A DNA stretch of 64,000 nt. Source: Bradyrhizobium sp. 1. Its GTDB lineage: Bacteria; Pseudomonadota; Alphaproteobacteria; Rhizobiales; Xanthobacteraceae. A model generated the notes under the pieces. The model did no database searches, was not told the origin of the DNA, and saw only the letters and a list, made by a program, of their open reading frames with translations. This document shows, piece after piece, positions 15,561-25,213 of the stretch. Position 1 is the stretch's first letter, and every line of letters starts with the position of its first letter. The stretch covers positions 420,900-484,899 of the forward strand of contig NZ_JADPJH010000002.1 of the NCBI RefSeq assembly GCF_023073315.1, written 5' to 3'. The translations under genes were made by a program, and so were the position numbers.

Positions 15561-17210
15561 ATGACAGCCATCACGACTTCGGCGATCGACACGCCTCTGC
15601 GGCGCTCGGTCGAACGGACTTGCGACGATCTCGCCATGCTGGTGCTGGCTGCGGTCGCCGTCATCGCAGGCTTGACCTTCCGCGACTACGGGCTCGGCTG
15701 GGACGATTACACCCACGCTGAATATGCCGACTTGTTGCTGCGCATGTACGGTTCCGGCTTCAGGGACACCGCGGCGCTCTCCTTTGCGAATCTCTACATG
15801 TATGGCGGCGGCTTCGACATGTTCGCCGCCCTCCTCCACAAGGTCATCCCGCTAGAGCTGTTCGAGACGCGCCGTCTGGTCGGTGCGATCGTCGGCCTGA
15901 TCGGGCTTTCGGTGACGTGGCGGCTCGGCCGCCGCGTCGGCGGACCGCTTGCAGGGCTCGCGGCGCTGCTGCTGCTCGCGCTTTGCCCGATCTTCTACGG
16001 CCACATGTTCATGAACCCGAAGGATGCGCCCTTCGCGGTGGCGATGATCATCCTGATGCTGGGCCTGATCCGGCTCGCGGAGGAGTATCCGCAGCCCTCG
16101 CCCCGCACCATCCTGATCGTCGGTCTGGGTGCGGGCCTGTCGCTCGGCTGCCGCATCCTCGGCGGGCTCGCGCTGGTCTACGCCGTGATCGGCTTCATGC
16201 CGCTGTTCCTCGAGGAGCTGCGCACTGAAGGCGTCCGCGAAGCAGCCCGCCGCTTCGCCCATGTCGTCTATGTGCTGCTGCCTGGCCTTGCGCTCGGCTA
16301 TCTCGTGATGGGCCTGATCTGGCCGTGGTCGATCATGGAGCCCGGCAATCCCTTCGAGGCGCTGACCTACTTCTCGCACTTCTTCGAAAAGCCCTGGAAG
16401 GAGATGTTCGACGGCGCGATCGTGTCCGTGCCCGACATGCCCTGGTCCTATCTGCCGACGCTGTTCGCGCTTCAGCTGTCCGAGGTGATGCTGCTGCTGA
16501 TGGGCGGCGCGGTGTTCAGCACCTTCGCCATGCTGCCGCGAAGCGAGGTTCCGGCGCGCCGCAAGACCATCCTCCTGATGCTGACGTTGGCGGCGACCCT
16601 GCCGCTCGCGATCGCGATGGTGAAGCGTCCGGCGCTCTACAACGGCATCCGCCATTTCGTCTTCGTGATCCCGCCGATGGCGGTGCTCGGCGGCGTCGCC
16701 TTCGCATGGACCATGGAGCGCCTGCGCGCCAATCATCGCGCCTGGCAGCCGGTCGTGCTCGCCACCTTCTGCTTTGGCCTCGCGCTGCCGCTCGCGGAGA
16801 TGATCCGGCTGCATCCCTATCAATATACGCATTTCAACCACATCGCCGGCACGGTGCGCTCTGCCGACGACCGCTTCATGCTGGACTATTGGGGTCTCGC
16901 GCTGAAGCAGGCCTCCGACGAACTCCGCGAGCAGCTCGTCGAGCGCCAGGAAGCGCCGCCGCGCAACCGCAAATGGAAGGTCGCGGTGTGCGGTCCGCAG
17001 CGTCCGGCGCAGGTCGCGCTCGGGCCCGACTTCACCATCGGCTGGGATTCCAATGCGGCCGATTTCGCCATGACGCTCGGCGAGTTCTACTGCAAGGGCC
17101 TGACCGCGCCCGTTTTAGTCGAGATCAAGCGCGACGACGTGGTATTCGCCCGCGTCTACGACATCCGCGGCAGCAGCATTTCCAGCCTGCTCTCGATCCC
17201 GGCGCCGTAA
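15561..17210 (+). CDS. GT39-type polytopic glycosyltransferase
   Basis: A 549-residue integral membrane protein with about ten to twelve spans, of the ArnT/PMT-like GT-C superfamily that uses polyprenyl-phosphate sugars. The first periplasmic loop has the acidic pair expected of GT-C enzymes (GLGWDDYTHAEYAD, residues about 43-56). FYGHMFMNPKDAPFA and the PALYNGIRHFVFVIPP segment are conserved in this group. The C-terminal soluble part (residues about 470-549) faces the periplasm. The acceptor is unknown; lipid A, hopanoid or exopolysaccharide modification are possible. It is transcribed alone. Confidence 0.82.
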   Translation: MTAITTSAIDTPLRRSVERTCDDLAMLVLAAVAVIAGLTFRDYGLGWDDYTHAEYADLLLRMYGSGFRDTAALSFANLYMYGGGFDMFAALLHKVIPLELFETRRLVGAIVGLIGLSVTWRLGRRVGGPLAGLAALLLLALCPIFYGHMFMNPKDAPFAVAMIILMLGLIRLAEEYPQPSPRTILIVGLGAGLSLGCRILGGLALVYAVIGFMPLFLEELRTEGVREAARRFAHVVYVLLPGLALGYLVMGLIWPWSIMEPGNPFEALTYFSHFFEKPWKEMFDGAIVSVPDMPWSYLPTLFALQLSEVMLLLMGGAVFSTFAMLPRSEVPARRKTILLMLTLAATLPLAIAMVKRPALYNGIRHFVFVIPPMAVLGGVAFAWTMERLRANHRAWQPVVLATFCFGLALPLAEMIRLHPYQYTHFNHIAGTVRSADDRFMLDYWGLALKQASDELREQLVERQEAPPRNRKWKVAVCGPQRPAQVALGPDFTIGWDSNAADFAMTLGEFYCKGLTAPVLVEIKRDDVVFARVYDIRGSSISSLLSIPAP

Positions 17211-17231
17211 TAATTTTCTCCTGGCCCGAAG

Positions 17232-17258
17232 CCCGGATGAACGAAAGCGACATCCGGG
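17232..17258. repeat. short palindromic element
   Basis: CCCGGATG (17232-17239) and CATCCGGG (17251-17258) form a hairpin with a loop containing AACGAAAGCG. Such 'agcccggatg/catccgggttt' elements are widespread between genes in Bradyrhizobium (from memory). A matching distal end (GCATGCGGGCTACG, near 17304) suggests an element of about 85 bp. No second copy is in this window. Confidence 0.6.
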
Positions 17259-17405
17259 TTTCTCGCGCTTCCGTCTTCGCTCTCCGAGCTACGGCGGACA
17301 AGCATGCGGGCTACGCTGAACTGCCACGCTCCCGGCGCCTTGCCGCCGACCTCCACCGAGACTAGGCTCCCTCCCCGCAACAACGATGTTTCGGAGAGAC
17401 CTGCC

Positions 17406-18185
17406 ATGTCACCAGCGGAAGCGCGCCTGAAGGAAGTGCCGTCTGATATGACGGAGGCCGAGTGGCAGCAACGGGTCAATCTCGCCGCCTGCTATCGTCT
17501 GGTCGCGCTCTATGGCTGGGACGATCTGGTCGATACCCACATCTCCGCGCGCGTGCCGGGCCCCGACCATCACTTCCTCATCAATCCCTACGGGCTGATG
17601 TTCGACGAGATCACGGCGTCGAGCTTGGTCAAGGTCGATTTGCACGGCAACCAGCTCTCCGAGAGCGAGTACAGCATCAACCCGGCCGGCTTCACCATCC
17701 ACTCGGCGATCCACGAAGTGCGCGAGGACGCGATCTGCGTGCTGCATCTCCACACCCTCGACGGCACCGCGGTGTCGAGCAGCGCCGAAGGCCTGCTGCC
17801 GCTGAACCAGACCGCGCAGCTCGTCACCCACGACCTCGCCTATCACGATTATGAAGGCATTGCGCTCGACCATGACGAGCGGCCGCGGCTGCAGAAGGAT
17901 CTCGGCGACCACAACCACATGCTCTTGCGCAACCACGGCACGATGACGGTCGGCCGCTCGGTCGCCTCCGCCTTCGAGCGCATGTATCACCTCGAGCGCG
18001 CCTGCTCGATGCAAGTTCGCACCCGCGCGCTGGGCACCCCGGTCTATCCGGTGGATGATATCGCGATCGACAAGAACACCGAGCTGCTCGCCAACCGCGA
18101 CCGCGCCGAGCTGCGCGCGACCAACCTGGTGTGGCCGCCGCTGCTCCGCAAGCTCGACCGCGAGCTTCCGGGCTACCGGTCTTGA
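17406..18185 (+). CDS. class II aldolase/adducin family protein
   Basis: A 259-residue cytoplasmic protein with the class II aldolase/adducin fold. The zinc His cluster appears as CVLHLHTLDGTAVS, with the distal metal ligand in MLLRNHGTMTVGRS; THISARVPG and FLINPYGLMFDEIT are the N-terminal signature. It belongs to the subgroup without an assigned substrate and not to the fuculose or ribulose phosphate aldolases. GGAGAG at 17393-17398 serves as ribosome binding site for the ATG at 17406; the longer frame from 17304 begins inside a repeat. It is followed by an intrinsic terminator. Confidence 0.87.
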   Translation: MSPAEARLKEVPSDMTEAEWQQRVNLAACYRLVALYGWDDLVDTHISARVPGPDHHFLINPYGLMFDEITASSLVKVDLHGNQLSESEYSINPAGFTIHSAIHEVREDAICVLHLHTLDGTAVSSSAEGLLPLNQTAQLVTHDLAYHDYEGIALDHDERPRLQKDLGDHNHMLLRNHGTMTVGRSVASAFERMYHLERACSMQVRTRALGTPVYPVDDIAIDKNTELLANRDRAELRATNLVWPPLLRKLDRELPGYRS

Positions 18186-18242
18186 GATTTTCGGGATTTC
18201 GTGTAGGGTAGTCGTCAACACCCTCTGCACGTTTCGGAATGA

Positions 18243-18272
18243 AACGCCGCCCAATTCCGGGCGGCGTTTTTA
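18243..18272 (+). terminator. intrinsic terminator after the class II aldolase gene
   Basis: AACGCCGCCC (18243-18252) pairs perfectly with GGGCGGCGTT (18259-18268) around a 6-base loop and runs into a T tract (18267-18271). It ends the plus-strand transcript from 17406, about 60 bases after the stop. Confidence 0.9.
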
Positions 18273-18287
18273 TTTGAGGGGGAGCTT

Positions 18288-18403
18288 CGTAGGGTGGATT
18301 AGCGAAGCGTCATCCACCATGCATCCGAGAATGCGGAACGAAGTTGGTGGATTACGCCAGCTGACTGCGCTTCGCGCAGCCGCGGGCTAATCCACACCCT
18401 ACG
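18288..18403. repeat. palindromic intergenic repeat, family B copy 1
   Basis: CGTAGGGTGGATTAGCG at the left end and TAATCCACACCCTACG at the right end form terminal inverted arms about 115 bases apart. Inner copies of the arm (ATCCACCATGC; TTGGTGGATTACGC) nest inside. The same ends, including the outer flanks CTTCGTAGGG and CCCTACGGCACCGT, recur at 34324-34414. Confidence 0.85.
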
Positions 18404-18414
18404 GCACCGTGCCC

Positions 18415-19821
18415 TTACTTCACCTCCGCCAGCGCGGCGAGGATCCTTGCCCAGGAGCGGATGCCCTTCTGGAAGCTGCGGAGGTCGTATTTCTCGTTCG
18501 GCGAGTGGATGTTGTCGTCGTCGAGGCCGAAGCCGACCAGCAGCGAGTCCAGCCCCAGCGTGCGCTTGAAGTCGGCGACGATCGGGATCGAGGCGCCGGA
18601 GCCCATCAGCACGGTCTCCTTGCCCCATTCTTCCGTCAGCGCCTTGCTGGCCGCCGCAAGCGGCTTCATGTTCCAGTCGAGCGCAACGGCAGGCGCGGCC
18701 GAATGGTCGCCGAACTCGACCTTGCAGTCGCCGGGAATGCGAGCCGACACGTAATCGCGAAAGGCCTTGCGGATCTTCTGGGGGTCCTGCCCTTCGACCA
18801 GACGGAACGAGACTTTTGCCGAGGCGTGCGACGGGATCACCGTCTTGGAGCCTTCGCCGATATAGCCGCCCCAGATGCCGTTGACGTCGCAGGTCGGACG
18901 CGAAGAGGCCTGCTCGATCAGCAGCCGGCCCTTTTCGCCGGCCGGGATCGACAGGCCGATCGGCTTCAAGAACATCTCCGGCGTGAGATTGAGCTTCTTC
19001 CACTGCTCCAGGATATCGGGCGGCAAATCCTGCACCCCGTCGTAGAAGCCGGGGATGGTGATGCGGTTGTCGTCGTCGAACAGACCGCCGAGAATCTTGG
19101 TCAGCACCCGGATCGGGTTCATGGCGCTGCCGCCGAACACGCCGGAATGCAGATCGCGATTGGCGGCGGTGATCTTCAGCTCTTCATAGAGCAGGCCGCG
19201 CAGCGACGTCGTGATCGCCGGCGTGTTGCGGTCCCACATGCCGGTGTCGCAGACCAGCACGTAGTCGGCCTTGAACTCGTCCTTGTTGGCCTCGATGAAC
19301 GGGACAAAGTTCTTCGAGCCGACTTCTTCTTCGCCCTCGATCAGGAAGGTGATGTCGATCGGCAGCGAGCCCGTCACCTTCTTCCAGGCGCGGCAGGCCT
19401 CGACGAAGGTCATCACCTGGCCTTTGTCGTCCTCGGCGCCGCGCGCGACGATGATCTTGCGGCCGTCGGCATGGTCGGTGACCACGGGCTCGAACGGCGG
19501 ACGGCTCCAGAGATTTTCCGGATCAACCGGCTGCACGTCGTAATGGCCGTAGAAGATCACATGCGGCCGTCCGCCCGCCTTGTCGTCTCCCTTGGTCTTG
19601 CCGACGATCGCCGGATGGCCAGCGGTGGGCCGCACTTCGGTTGCGACGCCCAGGCTCGCGATATCCTTGGCGAGATGCTCGGCCGCCGCCTTGCAGTCGG
19701 CCGCGAAGGCCGGATCCGCGGAGATCGACTTGATCCGCAACAGCGAGAACAGACGCTCCAGGCTGTTATCAAAATCCTTGTCGATGTGATCGAGCACGGA
19801 TTGAAGCTGTGCATTGGCCAT
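18415..19821 (-). CDS. M20 family dipeptidase
   Basis: A 468-residue zinc peptidase of the M20 family (CNDP/PepV-like dipeptidases). Metal ligands: GHYDVQP (first His/Asp), GAEDDKGQ (bridging Asp), GEEEVGS (Glu pair) and IHSPNEKY near the C terminus (last His). The lid domain lies at residues about 215-380. It is a cytoplasmic enzyme that hydrolyses dipeptides or acylated amino acids; the substrate is not predictable. The gene ends just left of the family B repeat and lies 24 bp downstream of the GT87-type gene, so it may share that transcript. Confidence 0.9.
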   Translation of the reverse strand: MANAQLQSVLDHIDKDFDNSLERLFSLLRIKSISADPAFAADCKAAAEHLAKDIASLGVATEVRPTAGHPAIVGKTKGDDKAGGRPHVIFYGHYDVQPVDPENLWSRPPFEPVVTDHADGRKIIVARGAEDDKGQVMTFVEACRAWKKVTGSLPIDITFLIEGEEEVGSKNFVPFIEANKDEFKADYVLVCDTGMWDRNTPAITTSLRGLLYEELKITAANRDLHSGVFGGSAMNPIRVLTKILGGLFDDDNRITIPGFYDGVQDLPPDILEQWKKLNLTPEMFLKPIGLSIPAGEKGRLLIEQASSRPTCDVNGIWGGYIGEGSKTVIPSHASAKVSFRLVEGQDPQKIRKAFRDYVSARIPGDCKVEFGDHSAAPAVALDWNMKPLAAASKALTEEWGKETVLMGSGASIPIVADFKRTLGLDSLLVGFGLDDDNIHSPNEKYDLRSFQKGIRSWARILAALAEVK

Positions 19822-19845
19822 GGTCGGATTCCCTGCGTTCGAGTC

Positions 19846-21195
19846 TTAGGAGGTCCCGGGTTTTAGCGCTGTCGCAGGCTCGGAGCCAGCCGCAACCGGC
19901 GGATGCCGGATGTGCCATGCGAGGCTACCTGCAAGAATGGCGGTCGCGATCAGATTATTGCCCCAGGCCTGGATGACATTGGGAAACCACGGCAGCGCCA
20001 GCAGCATGAGGATGCCGGCGGCGCCCAGCGCGAGCCAGGTTCCCAGGCGCACATTCGCCCGCTCGTCAAAGGCGGCGCGATGCATCAGCACCGTCATCGG
20101 GAAGTACAGCCACATGAAGTAGTATTGCCGCGCCAAAGGCGAGGCCACCGTCATCAGGCAGAACAGAATGCCGAGCTCTTCGGCATCCGAGCGCGCCGTC
20201 CGCCGTCTTTGCGGCGGCATCACCGCGAGGAAGCCGAGCCCGAGCAACGCCGACACCGCCAGCACGATCAAGTTCGCCGTGTTGTAGTCGACGTCGACGA
20301 CATTCATCGTGCGCGGCGGCTTGTTGGGATCTTCCTGATTGTAGTTGATCGGCCGGACCAGCCGGTGCGTCACGGCGATAAGGGACTGGTTGACCCACGA
20401 CCAGTTCTGCTCGTCGCGCTGGCCAAAGCCCTTTTCCGAGCTCGCGCCGACCATGCCCTGATACCAGGTCTTGAGTTCGGCCGCGTTGCGCTCGAAGCCG
20501 CGGATCGGCGCCGGCACGATATAAAGAAGGATTCCGGTGAAGGCGACCGTCGCGACCACGGCCGACCATTTCCGCCGCCAGATGAGATAAGGCAGCACCG
20601 CGATCGGGAATACCTTGATGGCGGTGGCGAGCGCGAACAGGAAGCCCGCGAACCAGGGCCGCTGATGCTGCAAGCACCAGAAGCCCCACAGCATCATCGC
20701 CAGCAGGACGAGGTTCGGCTGGCCGAGGTCGAACATGTCGAACACGAAGGTCACGGTGACGAGTGCCGGTAAAGCTTCCAGCCACGGGCCGGCCCTTTGG
20801 CCCGATCCCGTCATGGCATTGGAGAACATGCCCGTGTACCACCACGCCACGACATTCAGGATCGACAGGACGGCGTAGAGCGCGATCTTGCCGAACCAGC
20901 TCGGGATCGCCAGCAGGATCGCCGGCAATGGCGGATAGATGAACTCGAAGTACTCGCTGAGATTGCCCGGATAGAGCGGCCTTCCCTGCAAGACCTGCTG
21001 TCCGGCCCAATACCAGAGCCCATAATCCTTGGTCTTGCCGTGGCCGAAGATCTCCGGACCGAGGACATCAGCGGTCAGGATCAGGCAGCACAGCACGAAG
21101 AGCAGGTCGAGCGGCGCACGCAGCGAGAGGGTCCGGAATGCGCCCGGTTTGTCTGATAGATTCGGTGATGTCACATTATATCCAGTCGGCAACAT
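19846..21195 (-). CDS. GT87/DUF2029-type membrane mannosyltransferase-like protein
   Basis: A 449-residue integral membrane protein with about ten spans. The N-terminal loop after the first span (GLWYWAGQQVLQGRPLYP) and YPPLPAILLAIPSW match the DUF2029/GT87 family (PimE-like polyprenyl-phosphate-mannose transferases). ATAIKVFPIAVLPYLI is the conserved mid-protein helix. The acceptor in this organism is unknown. It is the first gene of a probable two-gene unit with the M20 dipeptidase; nothing suggests shared metabolism, so this may be mere proximity. Confidence 0.8.
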   Translation of the reverse strand: MLPTGYNVTSPNLSDKPGAFRTLSLRAPLDLLFVLCCLILTADVLGPEIFGHGKTKDYGLWYWAGQQVLQGRPLYPGNLSEYFEFIYPPLPAILLAIPSWFGKIALYAVLSILNVVAWWYTGMFSNAMTGSGQRAGPWLEALPALVTVTFVFDMFDLGQPNLVLLAMMLWGFWCLQHQRPWFAGFLFALATAIKVFPIAVLPYLIWRRKWSAVVATVAFTGILLYIVPAPIRGFERNAAELKTWYQGMVGASSEKGFGQRDEQNWSWVNQSLIAVTHRLVRPINYNQEDPNKPPRTMNVVDVDYNTANLIVLAVSALLGLGFLAVMPPQRRRTARSDAEELGILFCLMTVASPLARQYYFMWLYFPMTVLMHRAAFDERANVRLGTWLALGAAGILMLLALPWFPNVIQAWGNNLIATAILAGSLAWHIRHPPVAAGSEPATALKPGTS

Positions 21196-21305
21196 CTAGC
21201 ACGTAGCAGACCAACGGACGCTTGGAGAACCCCCCTCACCCGAATTTGTACCCGTCGCGCGCTCGCCCCTGGCAGACGAATTGCCCCAAACAGGGCTTGG
21301 CTTGC

Positions 21306-22925
21306 CTACCTCCGCAGCAACCCGCCAAGCGCGCCGCGGACCAGGGTGCGGCCGATCGAGCCGCCGAGCTGGCCGGCAACCGACTTGCCGACATTGGCCG
21401 CCATTCCTCCGATTACCTGGTTGGTCACCGATCGCGTCACGTCACGCGCGATGACCTGGCCCGCGGACAGGCGGCCGCGCTTGACGTTGGTGCCGAAGAT
21501 GGTGCCGACGATCGAGCCGATCTGGCCGAGGATGCCTCCGCCGCCGCCCGCGGGAGCATCCGCCGTCGCCGCCGTGCCGGCGATGCGCTTCTGGATCATC
21601 TCATAGGCGGACTCTGCATCGACAGCGGTGTCGTATTTGCCCTTCACCGGGCTTGCATCCATGATCGCCTTGCGCTCTTCCGGCGTGATCGGCCCGATCC
21701 GGGCCGATGGCGGCCGGACCATGACACGCTCGACCATCGCAGGCGTGCCGTTGCCTTCGAGGAAGGACACCAAAGCCTCACCCTTGCCGAGCTCCATGAT
21801 CACCTTGGCGGTGTCGAGCTTCGGGTTGGGGCGGAAGGTCTGGGCCGCGGCCGCGACCGCCTTCTGATCGCGCGGGGTGAAGGCGCGCAGCGCATGCTGC
21901 ACCCGATTGCCCAATTGCCCGAGCACGCGGTCGGGAACGTCGACCGGGTTCTGCGTCACGAAGTAGACGCCGACGCCCTTGGAGCGGATCAGGCGCACCA
22001 CCTGCTCGATCTTGTCCATCAGCGCCTTCGGCGCGTCGTTGAACAACAGATGCGCCTCGTCGAAGAAGAACACCAGTTTGGGCTTGGGCAGATCGCCCGC
22101 TTCAGGCAGCTCCTCGAACAGCTCTGACAGCATCCACAGCAGGAATGTCGCGTAAAGCCGTGGACTCTGAAGCAGCTTGTCGGCAACAAGGATGTTGACC
22201 ATGCCGCGGCCGTCGCGGTCGGTCTTCATGAAGTCCTTCAGCGTCAGCGCCGGCTCGCCGAAGAATTTGGTGCCGCCCTGGTTCTCCAGCACCAGAAGCT
22301 GGCGCTGGATGGTGCCGACGGTGGCCTTGGTGACGTTGCCAAAACCCTGCGCCGCCTTCTTGATGTCGGCAAGCGGACTTTCCTCGGCGTCCGCGCCCTT
22401 CTTGCCGGCATCCGGCACGATGGCATCGAGCAGCGCGCGCAGATCCTTCATATCGATGAGGGTCAGGCCGGCGTCGTCGGCGACGCGGAAGGCGACATTG
22501 AGCACGCCTTCCTGCACATCGTTCAGGTCGAGCATGCGCGCGAGCAGAAGCGGCCCCATCTCGGTGACGGTCGCCCGCACCGGATGCCCCTGCTCGCCGA
22601 AAACGTCCCAAAACACCGTGGAGAACTGGTCGGGCTGGAATGTCAGCCCCATCTCCGTGGCACGCTTGACGATGAAATCTTTGGCTTCTCCGACCTCGGA
22701 GATGCCGGAGAGGTCGCCCTTGATGTCGGAGGCGAAGACCGGGACACCGGCGCGCGCAAATCCTTCCGCCATGACTTGCAGCGTCACGGTCTTGCCGGTT
22801 CCGGTTGCACCGGTAACGAGACCATGGCGATTGGCGAGCGCCAGCGTCAGCCATGCCTGCTCGTCTCCCTTGCCGACGAAGATCTTGTCGTCGGTATCGC
22901 CGAGCTTGCTGTCCTGTGCGGTCAT
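21306..22925 (-). CDS. HerA-like ATPase (DUF853)
   Basis: A 539-residue ATPase of the HerA/FtsK superfamily, DUF853 branch. Walker A is GATGTGKT at residues about 39-46; the Walker B strand is [12 protein letters not shown] around residue 290; [22 protein letters not shown] is the sensor region. The Gly-rich C terminus (residues about 450-539) is typical of this branch and may associate with membranes or self-assemble. The start at 22925 (MTAQDSKLG) has AGAGAGA upstream; 22976 is rejected. The cellular role is unknown; related HerA proteins act in DNA end processing or anti-phage systems, but no nuclease neighbour is present. Confidence 0.87.
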   Translation of the reverse strand: MTAQDSKLGDTDDKIFVGKGDEQAWLTLALANRHGLVTGATGTGKTVTLQVMAEGFARAGVPVFASDIKGDLSGISEVGEAKDFIVKRATEMGLTFQPDQFSTVFWDVFGEQGHPVRATVTEMGPLLLARMLDLNDVQEGVLNVAFRVADDAGLTLIDMKDLRALLDAIVPDAGKKGADAEESPLADIKKAAQGFGNVTKATVGTIQRQLLVLENQGGTKFFGEPALTLKDFMKTDRDGRGMVNILVADKLLQSPRLYATFLLWMLSELFEELPEAGDLPKPKLVFFFDEAHLLFNDAPKALMDKIEQVVRLIRSKGVGVYFVTQNPVDVPDRVLGQLGNRVQHALRAFTPRDQKAVAAAAQTFRPNPKLDTAKVIMELGKGEALVSFLEGNGTPAMVERVMVRPPSARIGPITPEERKAIMDASPVKGKYDTAVDAESAYEMIQKRIAGTAATADAPAGGGGGILGQIGSIVGTIFGTNVKRGRLSAGQVIARDVTRSVTNQVIGGMAANVGKSVAGQLGGSIGRTLVRGALGGLLRR

Positions 22926-23272
22926 TATTCTCTCTGATCTCTCTGCGGTGTTTCGCGTATTGAAACTCAAATGCACCAGTTCCGTAGTTTAGCGCATGTC
23001 GCGCCGATTAAAACCGTTCAACGCGCCTCAAGCATGCGACATTACCGGAAGCAAACGAACGACATCAGCCGAAAGTAGGAACGCGGCGTTCGCACCGCGG
23101 CAATTTTTTGCTGATTCCATCTCTGCTCTTGCATCGCTGCAACACCTTTCGCGTGTTCGAGACTGAATCGGAACGTTGGCTGCGTTCATCGCTTGTATTT
23201 CACATCACACCGGCTCAAGATCATTTTCGAAAACAATACTCCAGCATGTGAACCGGCTGAGGGGCAGGCCAT
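22926..23272. other. divergent intergenic region upstream of herA-like and DUF2267-like genes
   Basis: No gene seen. ATGTCGC (about 22996) and its complement GCGACAT (about 23036) form a spaced inverted repeat of uncertain meaning. No strong promoter consensus was recognised. Confidence 0.5.
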
Positions 23273-23638
23273 ATGGACGAGCTGATCGGGCGGCTGGCGA
23301 CAAACGCCAGCGTAGATAGTGCTGTCGCTGAAAAAACCGTCGGCATCATCCTGGGCTTCCTCCGCAACGAAGGTCCTTCCGAGAACGTCGAAGCCCTGAT
23401 CAATCATATTCCCGGTGCGGAAGCGGTGATCGAGGCATCCAGGAGCGGCGGTGGACTGTCGCGGCTGATGGGCGGCGGCCTGATGGCGGTCGGCACGCGC
23501 CTGATGGGCCTGGGCCTTGGCATGTCCGAGATTCAGAACATTGCCCGTGAACTTTTCCGCTACGGCCGAGACAAAATCGGAGCGGATCAGATGGGCAAGA
23601 TCATCGCCGGCACTCCGGGCCTTAGCCAGTTCGCCTGA
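23273..23638 (+). CDS. small conserved protein, DUF2267/DUF2780-like
   Basis: A 121-residue protein of helical bundles: an N-terminal motif (MDELIGRLATNASVDSAVAEK) resembling DUF2267/DUF2780-type repeats, then a Gly/Met-rich middle (LMGGGLMAVGTRLMGLGLG) and a C-terminal helix. No membrane span is certain. It is followed after 24 bp by the DUF4332 gene, so the pair is probably co-transcribed. The function is unknown, and the family assignment is from memory. Confidence 0.65.
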   Translation: MDELIGRLATNASVDSAVAEKTVGIILGFLRNEGPSENVEALINHIPGAEAVIEASRSGGGLSRLMGGGLMAVGTRLMGLGLGMSEIQNIARELFRYGRDKIGADQMGKIIAGTPGLSQFA

Positions 23639-23662
23639 GCGACGCTTTTCATATTGAGTATC

Positions 23663-24070
23663 ATGACATATCCGATCTCCGAGATTGACGGCCTGCCGGC
23701 CTTTGCCGCCAACAAGTTGAAGGCACAGGGAATCCGCACCACCGATGCGCTGCTCGATGCGGCCTCGACGGTGAAGGGCCGCAAGGCGCTCTCCGCCAAG
23801 ACCGGCATCAGCGAGCAGCAATTGCTCGAATGGGCCAACGTCTCCGACTACATGCGCATCCCCGGGATGGGCCGCGCCAAGGTCGGCCTCGTCCGCGCCG
23901 CCGGCGTCACCACCGTGCGCGAGCTCTCCTATCGGAATCCGGCAAGGCTCGCCCAGAGCATGCGGGACGCCAACGAAAAGAAGAAGCTCGTCCGCATCCT
24001 GCCGTCGGAGAAGTCGGTCGGCGACATCATCGCCAAGGCGAAGAAGCTGCAGCCGAAGATTACGTATTGA
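23663..24070 (+). CDS. DUF4332 domain protein
   Basis: A 135-residue cytoplasmic protein of DUF4332, built of helix-hairpin-helix-like repeats: SEIDGLPAFAANKLKAQGI, then MRIPGMGRAKVGLVRAAGV. Such motifs bind DNA backbone non-specifically, though DNA binding is not shown for this family. The open frame starts with TTG at 23654; the ATG at 23663 is the better start. It is the second gene of a pair with 23273. Confidence 0.8.
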   Translation: MTYPISEIDGLPAFAANKLKAQGIRTTDALLDAASTVKGRKALSAKTGISEQQLLEWANVSDYMRIPGMGRAKVGLVRAAGVTTVRELSYRNPARLAQSMRDANEKKKLVRILPSEKSVGDIIAKAKKLQPKITY

Positions 24071-24102
24071 GGCGGACTCTCACTAGCGAACTCGACAATA
24101 GG

Positions 24103-24246
24103 TCTCGTGTCCCGGACGCGCTGCAACGCCCTTAGCGTTGCTGCGCAGAGCCGGGACCCATACTACGCGAGTGTTCGCCCGTGACATGAGCCCCGGCTCA
24201 GCAGCGCCCCCCTAAAGAAGCGCTGCGCTGCGTCCGGGGCACGAGA
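24103..24246. repeat. nested inverted repeat, 144 bp
   Basis: Outer arms TCTCGTGTCCCGGACGC (24103-24119) and GCGTCCGGGGCACGAGA (24230-24246) are near-perfect inverted copies. Inside, GTCCCGG (24109) also pairs with CCGGGAC (24151-24157) around a GCAACG/CGTTGC stem. It looks like two head-to-head copies of a 'gtcccggacgc' palindrome. It fills most of the gap between the DUF4332 and folP genes. Confidence 0.8.
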
Positions 24247-24340
24247 GCGTCGAAACGGGACGCGCACCCAAGCCTCATTCGAGCACCATTCCCCCCTTCC
24301 CGCCTTGAACTCCCCCTCCCCGACCGCTAAAGCGGGCCGC

Positions 24341-25213
24341 ATGAATGCCTCGCCCTCCCCATCCGTCCCGCCGGCCGGCTCGGCCGGGGCTGATACGTTG
24401 CGGAAACTGCTGGAACGACCGATCCCGGCAGTGATGGGCGTGCTCAACATCACCCCGGACTCCTTCTCCGACGGCGGCCAGTTCATCGCGCCCGCGCAGG
24501 CGCTGAAGCGGGCGCGGGCCATGATCGAGGCTGGCGTCGACATCATCGACATCGGCGCCGAATCCACCCGGCCCTACACCGGCGCGAAGGCGGTTACGGC
24601 GGCGGACGAGCTTGCGCGGCTGAAGCCGGTGCTGGCAGGCGTGGTGGCGCTCGGCGTTCCCGTGTCGATCGACAGCATGAAGGCGGAGGTGGTGGCCTTC
24701 GCGCTCGACCAGGGCGCGGCTATCGCCAACGACGTCTGGGGCCTGCAACGCGATGCCGGCATGGCTCGGCTGGTCGCCGCGAAAGCTGTCCCAATCATCG
24801 TGATGCACAACCGCGACAGCGCCGATCCCGCCATCGACATCGTCGTGGACATGAAAGCGTTCTTCCTGCGCTCGCTGGATATCGCCGCGAAGGCCGGCAT
24901 CGCGCGCGAGAAAATCGTGCTCGATCCCGGCATCGGTTTCGGCAAGACCGCCGAGCAGAGCATGATCGCCCTGGCGCGGCTCGGCGAGCTCGACATGTTC
25001 GGCCTGCCGATCCTGGTTGGTGCCTCGCGAAAACGCTTCATCGCTTCGGTATCGCCGTCGGAGCCATCGGGGCGGCTCGCCGGCTCGATCGCCGCGCATC
25101 TGATTGCCGCGCAGCGCGGCGCAAAAATCATCCGGACCCATGACGTCGCCGAGACCTTGCAGGCCCTGCGGGTCGCCAACGCAATCGAGAGCAAGCCAGT
25201 GAGCAAGCAATGA
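24341..25213 (+). CDS. folP: dihydropteroate synthase
   Basis: A 290-residue TIM-barrel enzyme that joins para-aminobenzoate to 6-hydroxymethyl-dihydropterin diphosphate in folate synthesis; it is the sulfonamide target. Signatures: GVLNITPDSFSDGG, DIGAESTRP, NDVWGLQ, DPGIGFGKT and GASRKRFI. The open frame begins at a TTG at 24305, but the ATG at 24341 is preferred. The N-terminal 25 residues are a Ser/Pro/Ala extension. The stop overlaps folB by 4 bp (ATGA), giving a folP-folB-folK operon. Confidence 0.96.
   Translation: MNASPSPSVPPAGSAGADTLRKLLERPIPAVMGVLNITPDSFSDGGQFIAPAQALKRARAMIEAGVDIIDIGAESTRPYTGAKAVTAADELARLKPVLAGVVALGVPVSIDSMKAEVVAFALDQGAAIANDVWGLQRDAGMARLVAAKAVPIIVMHNRDSADPAIDIVVDMKAFFLRSLDIAAKAGIAREKIVLDPGIGFGKTAEQSMIALARLGELDMFGLPILVGASRKRFIASVSPSEPSGRLAGSIAAHLIAAQRGAKIIRTHDVAETLQALRVANAIESKPVSKQ

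Noticed and set aside
21306..22925. HerA-like ATPase as part of an anti-phage defence island
   Set aside because: No nuclease, Sir2 or DUF4297 partner lies next to it; the neighbours are housekeeping or unknown.
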